The translations under genes and the position numbers were made by a program. From Aliivibrio fischeri (GTDB lineage Bacteria; Pseudomonadota; Gammaproteobacteria; Enterobacterales; Vibrionaceae), in contig NZ_WOBR01000003.1 in assembly GCF_009727955.1 (NCBI RefSeq), positions 1 to 64,000 on the forward strand: 64,000 bases of DNA. The letters are read 5' to 3'. Within the stretch, counting starts at the first letter, position 1. Every line of letters begins with the position of its first letter. This document shows positions 55,338 to 61,931 of the stretch, in pieces. The notes beneath the pieces were generated by a model. It did no database searches. It saw nothing but the letters and a program-made list of their open reading frames with translations, and was not told the DNA's origin.

Positions 55338-56426
55338 TTATAATCCAGCAGTCACATCAATTACATGAAAACGTCCTGAATCAAGTGGACGTTTCGTTTC
55401 TACTTTCTCATTAAAGTTTATTTTAGTTAAATCTACTTTCTTAACCCTACTATCTCGCATGGTTTTATAGAAAAATACTCCATTAGTTTGATCAATTACC
55501 GATGTCCACTGAGTCGCACTCGGTAAATCAGGAATATGTTCTTTAGAGCTAAATTCACTACCAATTGGAATATCAAAATTATTCAAAATATGGAACGCTT
55601 GAGATACCGCTTGCTCTTCTGTCTTCATAATAGGCGCAGAATTAACATAAAATGCAGCACGTACAAATCGAGATGGTGGTGTAATATCACCAGGAAGACC
55701 TAAGAAACTTGATCCAACACCAAATGAAAAGGCATTAACATCATTAATTTTTTGTCCCTTACTGGATCCTGGTGCTAGATGGATATAATTATTAAGGTTA
55801 GTCACTTGCCATTGGTAGTCAGGTGCATTGGTTAATACCTTCGCCGTATTCTTATGAATATTCACCTCACCATTGTTCATTATTTCAATTACGATATTAT
55901 TCCCTTGTTTATCTGCAACTCGCCAATGTGCCGTCGGTGATGGGTTACCTTTCACATCAATATATACTGGAACAATTTTTATTTTATCAATCGCTTGCTC
56001 TACTTCAGCTACCGTTTTAAATTGCGATAACATCCAACGGTTAAAGTCCATATCAGTAATGGTTTCCTTAGTATCATTTGGATTATACTTTTCTAATGAA
56101 CCATAATTTTTGAAATAAAAGAGACCTGCGGTCAGTCCTTCTTCATTAACACCATCAGCAATAAAACGGTCATCACTTACCGATATACCAACAAAACCAT
56201 ATTTAGAGTCCCATCGTAATCCTTTTTTTTGGTCTGGCATTATTGATACGTAAGCATGATTACGTGGAGAAATAATGAGTTTACTATTAAGATCGTTTTG
56301 TCCCCACTCAATCGTTCGTGCTTGAATATAATCATTTTCAGTCGTTGAAAGCGAAATACCAGTACAAGCACTGGCTGAATAGGCAACACAAGAAGCAATA
56401 AGCATAGAGAGAAGTTTGATTTTCAT
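55338..56426 (-). CDS. Exported penicillin V acylase/choloylglycine hydrolase family amidase
   Basis: 362 residues. Signal peptide of 20 residues ending SASA, directly before Cys21, which becomes the N-terminal nucleophile of this Ntn-hydrolase family ('CTGISLSTTENDYIQARTIEWGQ'). Further family positions include 'RTIEWG' (Arg), 'MDFNRWMLSQF', 'TNAPDYQWQVTNL' (Asn) and 'PSRFVRAAFY' (Arg). Members cleave amides with acyl or bile-acid parts. Gram-negative penicillin V acylases can also open acyl-homoserine lactones. The natural substrate is not known here. It is periplasmic and lies between a cyclic di-GMP gene and a ToxR-like gene. Confidence 0.87.
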   Translation of the reverse strand: MKIKLLSMLIASCVAYSASACTGISLSTTENDYIQARTIEWGQNDLNSKLIISPRNHAYVSIMPDQKKGLRWDSKYGFVGISVSDDRFIADGVNEEGLTAGLFYFKNYGSLEKYNPNDTKETITDMDFNRWMLSQFKTVAEVEQAIDKIKIVPVYIDVKGNPSPTAHWRVADKQGNNIVIEIMNNGEVNIHKNTAKVLTNAPDYQWQVTNLNNYIHLAPGSSKGQKINDVNAFSFGVGSSFLGLPGDITPPSRFVRAAFYVNSAPIMKTEEQAVSQAFHILNNFDIPIGSEFSSKEHIPDLPSATQWTSVIDQTNGVFFYKTMRDSRVKKVDLTKINFNEKVETKRPLDSGRFHVIDVTAGL

Positions 56427-56515
56427 TTTTATATCTCACTGTAAATGATTGCTTGATATTACTCCTATCAAATCAGTTTCCAAGTATTTCTTACTCAATA
56501 CTTAACATTACGGTA

Positions 56516-56713
56516 TTAATAATACCCATCCTTAACTAACTTGGTTACAGATAAACCATTTCCACTTTTATCTTTTAGCCTTCTTTCCATCCACTTAAAA
56601 TCACTCAATTCAACAATAAATGTACAATGAACAAAGCATGAGGTAACTAAATCATTTTCGCAGAGATCCATAAACGATTGCATTGAATTACATATAAGAG
56701 TGATTCTTTCCAT
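56516..56713 (-). CDS. Small cysteine-rich hypothetical protein
   Basis: 65 residues with five Cys (in 'LICNSM', 'LCENDL', 'TSCFVHCTF'), then a basic end. A good ribosome binding site (GAGGA, 6-7 bases before ATG) supports translation. No signal peptide and no recognised family. It lies upstream of, and in the same direction as, the acylase gene, 89 bases away, so the two may be co-transcribed. Confidence 0.5.
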   Translation of the reverse strand: MERITLICNSMQSFMDLCENDLVTSCFVHCTFIVELSDFKWMERRLKDKSGNGLSVTKLVKDGYY

Positions 56714-56939
56714 ATAACATCCTCATAATTAATATATCAGTTAAATTAGTAACCTAAATTCGATCATCTCATAAATGCGACATTGTTAGAAATAAAAAAA
56801 ACAAAAAAAATAAAAACAAATAAACAATAAAAATCACTTCTCATATAATCAAATTAATCTAAAAATAATCTCTAATAATCATAGACATTTTAAATATCAT
56901 ATTTGAGAATCATACGTCGTTTAGAATATAGGGATTACA

Positions 56940-58061
56940 ATGTCTAATAAAATTAAATATCATAATTTTTCATTACTAATAAATGAAAAAATAGTTATCA
57001 CAAAAAACAATAAAGAAATAAAATTAAACTCAGTAGAACGAAATATCCTATCTCTACTAATACAAAACCCTACTGTTATTTTCACTAAAGAAGAAATACT
57101 TAAACACTCATGGCGCGAAGAAATGGAGTGTCATCCTTCTGTTGTACCACAAGCTATTTCTTTACTTAGAAAAAAAATGTCTCTTCATAATTTAGAACCC
57201 ATTGAAACGGTTAAAGGAAAAGGTTATAAAGCAGCATATCTAGTCCCTGACAAGTACCCTATAAAATACTCATCTCTTGTTTTATTTGTCACTATTATGT
57301 CATTGATAATACTAGATTACCCTAATCTTCGCTTAGTACAAGAAAAGATAAAATCCTTTAAATTTCAAGAGGTAAACAAACAAATAGTAATCACATCAAC
57401 CTCACTTCCCTTAAATTTAAAAGAGGTAAAGCTTAATGATAATGTTAAATATTTTATAAATAATCAAAATAATTTTATCTCAATATCGGCTTGCAAATTT
57501 AAAGATAACAGGTGTACTAAAATTTATAATGGTATTTATTTCAAGGAAAAATCAGAACCAATCGACATCCGCCTATTACTGTCTAACATCAAGTTCGATA
57601 AGTCACAGTACCTATCATTGGAAAATAAAATACAAACATTTTCGTTATCGGCTCAAGTAAATTTAAAAGCATTAAACAGTAAAAATTATAATGGAAAACT
57701 GTATATCAATTTTGACGTAGACAAAAAAAATGAAAATAATTTCTATGCAAAAAAAACAATGTATATTAAAGAGTCTGGATATTCAGGTGGATTTGGTTAT
57801 GCTTCAAATAATGAGATAACCATAATTCACAATCCAGATTATGATAAATTATTAATAAAAAAAGTGGATAAAAATGACTTAATATCTTTACGTTTCCAGT
57901 TTGGTATAGTTAAAAATAGTGACATGATTTACGCTTACAATATGTTATCAAAATCAAGAAATAAGTACTCTTATACTTACTCTTATCCCATATCAAAAAA
58001 CATAAGTTACTATTATAACGATGAAATGAATATTTCATATATTGGATATGAACATACATAA
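56940..58061 (+). CDS. ToxR/CadC-like transmembrane transcriptional regulator (paralogue 3)
   Basis: 373 residues. Winged helix about 5-100, with 'IKLNSVERNILSLLI', the recognition segment 'VVPQAISLLRKKM' (about 68-80) and 'IETVKGKGYKA'. One membrane helix (about 111-127) leads to a periplasmic domain of about 245 residues with 'ISISACKFKDNRCTKIYNGIYF' (Cys185 and Cys192, CX6C), 'YIKESGYSGGFGYA' and a Tyr-rich end. It is closer to paralogue 2 than to 1. The codons and flanks are very AT-rich. No ToxS-like partner. It shares a terminator with glpD. Confidence 0.85.
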   Translation: MSNKIKYHNFSLLINEKIVITKNNKEIKLNSVERNILSLLIQNPTVIFTKEEILKHSWREEMECHPSVVPQAISLLRKKMSLHNLEPIETVKGKGYKAAYLVPDKYPIKYSSLVLFVTIMSLIILDYPNLRLVQEKIKSFKFQEVNKQIVITSTSLPLNLKEVKLNDNVKYFINNQNNFISISACKFKDNRCTKIYNGIYFKEKSEPIDIRLLLSNIKFDKSQYLSLENKIQTFSLSAQVNLKALNSKNYNGKLYINFDVDKKNENNFYAKKTMYIKESGYSGGFGYASNNEITIIHNPDYDKLLIKKVDKNDLISLRFQFGIVKNSDMIYAYNMLSKSRNKYSYTYSYPISKNISYYYNDEMNISYIGYEHT

Positions 58062-58064
58062 AAA

Positions 58065-58087
58065 AAGCAGCCATTATAGGCTGCTTT
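58065..58087. terminator. Bidirectional terminator
   Basis: AAAGCAGCC pairs with GGCTGCTTT (loop ATTATA), between the ToxR-like gene and glpD. Confidence 0.85.
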
Positions 58088-58110
58088 CATTTATATTACA
58101 TTTTTCAATT

Positions 58111-59634
58111 TTATTTTAGTTTGCTTAAATTACTTTCGATATACGACGCTATTGTAGCTTTTTCTTCATTATTTAAATATAAACCAAGCTTAGTTCTTCG
58201 CCATAAAACGTCATCTTCATTCTTAGCAAACTCATTTTCAATTAAATAATCGATTTCAGCTTGATACACACCCCGTGCAAATATCTGCCCCATATCATCT
58301 TGGCACTCAACATTTTCTAGTAAAGCCCATGTTAATGTACCAAATTGATTAACATAGCGTGTCACTGTTTCTTTCGCTAACCAATAATGTTTACTACAAA
58401 TATTATCGACCAACTGTTGACGAGAATATTCAAAATCTCCACCGGGTAACGCAACGTTTCTGGTCCATGGCGTTCCCATCTTAGTGAAATATGGATTCAA
58501 CATTTTCATCGCAGTCTCACCTAACTTACGATAAGTAGTTAATTTCCCACCAAAAATAGAAAGTAATGGCGCTTGATCCAACTCTTGCTCTAATTCTAAC
58601 GTGTAATCTCGCGTAATCGCTTGAGGTGAATCTGATTCATCATCGCACAATGGACGCACACCACTATAAGTCCAAACAACATCATCACGTTTTATTTGCT
58701 CAACAAAATGCTGGTTTACAACGTCAATAAGATAACTCACTTCATCTTCAGAGATGGCCACTTTTCTTGGGTCACCTTTATATTCAACATCTGTGGTTCC
58801 AATAATTGAAAAATCTTCCATATAAGGAATAACAAATACAATTCGGTTATCTTTATTTTGTAATATGTATGCTTGCTCTTCATTATGAATTTTAGGTACC
58901 ACAATGTGCGAACCTTTTACTAAACGAATATTACGAGGAGATTCATCTTCTAAGCTATCATCAAAAAACTGTTTTACCCATGGTCCAGCAGCATTAACCA
59001 GGGCTTTAGCTTTACGCTCAAAGCGAGCATTCGTTTGAGCATCAAAAATGGTTACATGCCAAATATTATCAACACGAGTGGCTTTCTCTACTCGACAATA
59101 GTTTTTAACTTCAGCTCCATTTTTTTCTGCGGCCATCGCATTTAAGATCACTAAGCGAGCATCATCGACCCAACAGTCTGAATATTCGAAACCTTTTGTT
59201 ATCTCACTCTTAAGTAAACCAGAGACAGCAAGATCAACAGAATGACTAGCAGGAAGTGTGGTTCGTTTACCTAAATTATCGTAAAGGAAAAGACCTGCAC
59301 GGATCATCCATGCAGGGCGTAAAAATGGTCGATGAGGTAAACGAAAACGCATTGGTTTTGCAATGTGTGGTGCTTTAGCCAATAACACTTCACGTTCGGC
59401 TAATGCTTCAGAAACTAAACGAAACTCATAATGTTCTAAATATCGTAAGCCCCCATGAATTAGTTTTGAACTTGCTGATGAAGTTGCAGAAGCAAAATCC
59501 GATGCTTCATATAAACCAACAGTTAAACCTCGACCTGCCGCATCCGCTGCAATGCCTGCACCATTAATACCACCACCAACAACAATTATGTCTAATATTG
59601 GATCGGATATATGAGTTTGATTTTCATTATTCAT
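58111..59634 (-). CDS. glpD: Aerobic glycerol-3-phosphate dehydrogenase
   Basis: 507 residues. FAD-binding start 'LDIIVVGGGINGAGIAADAAGRGLTVGLYE', then 'ASATSSASSKLIHGGLRYLE' and 'GGKLTTYRKLGE', all typical of GlpD. It oxidises glycerol-3-phosphate to dihydroxyacetone phosphate and reduces ubiquinone at the inner membrane. The start is placed at the ATG (MNNENQTH) at 59634, because the 12 extra upstream codons would cover the GlpR operator at 59655-59670; AAAGGT precedes the chosen ATG. GlpR and the separate glpABC operon split respiratory and anaerobic use of the same substrate. Confidence 0.96.
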   Translation of the reverse strand: MNNENQTHISDPILDIIVVGGGINGAGIAADAAGRGLTVGLYEASDFASATSSASSKLIHGGLRYLEHYEFRLVSEALAEREVLLAKAPHIAKPMRFRLPHRPFLRPAWMIRAGLFLYDNLGKRTTLPASHSVDLAVSGLLKSEITKGFEYSDCWVDDARLVILNAMAAEKNGAEVKNYCRVEKATRVDNIWHVTIFDAQTNARFERKAKALVNAAGPWVKQFFDDSLEDESPRNIRLVKGSHIVVPKIHNEEQAYILQNKDNRIVFVIPYMEDFSIIGTTDVEYKGDPRKVAISEDEVSYLIDVVNQHFVEQIKRDDVVWTYSGVRPLCDDESDSPQAITRDYTLELEQELDQAPLLSIFGGKLTTYRKLGETAMKMLNPYFTKMGTPWTRNVALPGGDFEYSRQQLVDNICSKHYWLAKETVTRYVNQFGTLTWALLENVECQDDMGQIFARGVYQAEIDYLIENEFAKNEDDVLWRRTKLGLYLNNEEKATIASYIESNLSKLK

Positions 59635-59654
59635 AGTCTTGACCTTTACACAAA

Positions 59655-59738
59655 ATGAGCGAACGAACATGATTTACGATAAAAATACGATAACTTAACT
59701 TTCGTTTAGAGTCACTTTATATTTTCGAATTCGAACAT
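59655..59738 (-). promoter_or_regulatory. GlpR operators upstream of glpD
   Basis: ATGAGCGAACGAACAT at 59655-59670 and ATTTTCGAATTCGAACAT at 59721-59738 both contain the GlpR half-site CGAACAT (ATGTTCG). The first is nearly identical to the glpA site at 45253-45268. They lie 21 and 87 bases upstream of the chosen glpD start. Repression should be relieved by glycerol-3-phosphate. Confidence 0.75.
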
Positions 59739-59755
59739 TTACTGTGATACAGATA

Positions 59756-59790
59756 TAAAAAATCCCTGATCTCAATCAAGAACAGGGATC
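59756..59790 (-). terminator. Terminator of glpR
   Basis: On the minus strand ATCCCTG pairs with CAGGGAT and a T6 run follows. It separates glpR from the glpD promoter. Confidence 0.85.
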
Positions 59791-59812
59791 GTTTATTCGT
59801 CAAAAATGAGAG

Positions 59813-60580
59813 CTACTTTGAAATTACTTCATAAGGGATCTCATTATCTTTTAAGATAGTTACGATTTCTTCTGGTGGCTCTTGATCAGTAATAATCATA
59901 TGTAATTCAGTAATGCTGCCTAAATTAACCATCGCATTACGGCCAAATTTAGTATGATCGACCGCAAGATAAACACTACGGCTATTTTCAATAATCGCTT
60001 TCTTTACGCGTACTTCATGATAATCAAAATCTAAGAGTGAACCATCATAGTCAATACCACTGATACCCAAAATACCGAAGTCTAAACGGAATTGTTTAAT
60101 AAAATCTAATGTTGCTTCACCAACGATTCCGCCATCACGATTACGAACTTCACCGCCAGCCAAAATCACTTTAAAATCAGGATTGGCCATCAAAATCATA
60201 GCAACATTGATATTGTTAGTAACAACACGTAGGTCTTTGTGATTCTTTACTAAGGCTTTAGCGACGGATTCAGGCGTAGTTCCGATATCAATAAACAGCG
60301 TTGCACCATCAGGGATATGCTTTGCTAATGCCTCTGCAATGGTGTCCTTTTCATTCAGCTGCATTACCTTACGTGTCGTATAGGCTGTGTTAACTGAACT
60401 TAGAGGAATAGTTGCCCCACCATGATGACGACGAATTTTATTTTCATCTGCTAATTCATTTAAATCACGACGGATAGTCTGTGGGCTAACTTTAAATTGT
60501 TCTACTAAATCTTCAGTACTTACATATCCATGTTGCTGTACTAGGTTTACGATCTCTTGATGTCTTGATAATTGCTTCAC
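59813..60580 (-). CDS. glpR: Glycerol-3-phosphate regulon repressor (DeoR family)
   Basis: 255 residues. The N-terminal HTH 'GYVSTEDLVEQFKVSPQTIRRDLNELADENKIRRHHGGA' (about 18-57) and the DeoR effector domain 'LFIDIGTTPESVAKAL', 'VILAGGEVRNRDGGIVGEATLDFIKQFRLDFGILGISGID' match E. coli GlpR throughout. It represses the glp operons and releases them when glycerol-3-phosphate binds. It is transcribed toward glpD but separated by a terminator. Confidence 0.95.
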   Translation of the reverse strand: MKQLSRHQEIVNLVQQHGYVSTEDLVEQFKVSPQTIRRDLNELADENKIRRHHGGATIPLSSVNTAYTTRKVMQLNEKDTIAEALAKHIPDGATLFIDIGTTPESVAKALVKNHKDLRVVTNNINVAMILMANPDFKVILAGGEVRNRDGGIVGEATLDFIKQFRLDFGILGISGIDYDGSLLDFDYHEVRVKKAIIENSRSVYLAVDHTKFGRNAMVNLGSITELHMIITDQEPPEEIVTILKDNEIPYEVISK

Positions 60581-60911
60581 GAATTACTCCCCTAATTACG
60601 AACAATCAACAACTTAATATTTCACTCAATAAAGTGTACAAAGAAGCTCACAAAATTGGAAATAATTGCGATGAATATGCGTGATATATATCAATTAAAG
60701 TTCGGAAAAGAAAACACAATGGATAAAAAATACGTCATTAGAATGAATATCATACAAATTGAAAATGAATAGAATTCAAATGTTCTTTAATACGCTTAAT
60801 CGAACATTTCTATATGATACTGTCAAAATAGACACTTTGGTTTTGGTACTTTAAAAGGAGAAGACTTGTACTATACTTTTTAAAGCGCATTGATTATACA
60901 AGGAAGAAATC
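60581..60911. other. 331-base divergent promoter region, with GlpR-like half-sites
   Basis: The gap lies between glpR (-) and the di-haem peroxidase gene (+). ATGTTC at 60780 and CGAACAT at 60801 are GlpR-type half-sites, inverted but 15 bases apart, so they may belong to two weak operators or be coincidental. Nothing else was recognised. Confidence 0.4.
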
Positions 60912-61931
60912 GTGTCTTTATTACCATGGCGTTGGATCATACCTTTATTTATTGTCAGCTTTTTAAGTCTCTATTTGTATTTTACTTTTCGAGATCCCAT
61001 TGAATTGCCTAACCATAAGATTCATAACCACAATCGCTTATTATCGTCGGTAGTAAGTACAATTTCAGAAAACTCAATAAATGATATAGATAAAATCAAG
61101 CTTGGTTTTAACCTATTTATAGACACAAATTTATCTTCAAATGGCAAAATCAGCTGTGATTCTTGCCATCAACTTTTATCTAATGGTGCAGAAGCAATTC
61201 CTATTTCTATTGGTGTGAATGGAAAAGGAACAAGAAACTCTCCAACCATATTTAATATAGATCTTAACACTCGATTCTTCTGGGATGGACGCGCTGCAAG
61301 TTTAGAAGAACAAATTGAAGGCCCGATTCATAATCCTTTAGAAATGGATAACAGTTGGCCATCTATCATTGAATATCTAAATAGCGATACCAAATACCAA
61401 CTTCTTTTTGAAAAAACATATGATGGTGACATTTCTGACATAACAATTAAAGATGCTCTCGTCCATTTCATGAAAACGCTAAGAACCCCCAATGCTCCCT
61501 TCGATCTCTATTTAAAAGGAGATAATAAAGCAATATCAAAAGTTGCTGTTAATGGATGGAACAAATTTCAAAACTTGGGGTGCGTATATTGTCATCAAGG
61601 ACAAAATATTGGTGGTAATCTTTTTCAAAAATTAGGTAACTTAACTGAACTAGAGAATAGTTTTGGAGAGAACGCAGATCTTGGCCGATTTAATATCACA
61701 GGTGATATTAACGATCGCCATGTATTTAGGGTACCAAGTCTTCGTAACGTCGCAATTACACCTCCTTATTTCCATCATGGTAAAGTACAAACACTTGAAG
61801 AGGCTATTACCATCATGGCAAAAGTCCAGTTAGGTCAAGACCTCTCGCCAATGACTATTGTAGAGATAAGTGCTTTCTTAAATACACTCACCGCTCCAAA
61901 ACCAACTATTTTAGAGGAGCTAATGCAATGA
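60912..61931 (+). CDS. Membrane-anchored di-haem cytochrome c peroxidase/MauG-like protein
   Basis: 339 residues from a GTG with AGGAAG upstream. An uncleaved N-terminal anchor (about 7-27) precedes a CcpA/MauG-type domain. Haem-binding 'CDSCHQ' (Cys about 81 and 84) and 'CVYCHQG' (about 224 and 227) are present, as are 'RNSPTIFNIDLNTRFFWDGRA' and 'FRVPSLRNVAITPPYFHHG'. Bacterial relatives reduce hydrogen peroxide or, as in MauG, modify proteins. It lies in the periplasm at the inner membrane. The stop overlaps the start of the next gene by 4 bases (ATGA). A catalytic or a sensing role is possible. Confidence 0.87.
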   Translation: MSLLPWRWIIPLFIVSFLSLYLYFTFRDPIELPNHKIHNHNRLLSSVVSTISENSINDIDKIKLGFNLFIDTNLSSNGKISCDSCHQLLSNGAEAIPISIGVNGKGTRNSPTIFNIDLNTRFFWDGRAASLEEQIEGPIHNPLEMDNSWPSIIEYLNSDTKYQLLFEKTYDGDISDITIKDALVHFMKTLRTPNAPFDLYLKGDNKAISKVAVNGWNKFQNLGCVYCHQGQNIGGNLFQKLGNLTELENSFGENADLGRFNITGDINDRHVFRVPSLRNVAITPPYFHHGKVQTLEEAITIMAKVQLGQDLSPMTIVEISAFLNTLTAPKPTILEELMQ

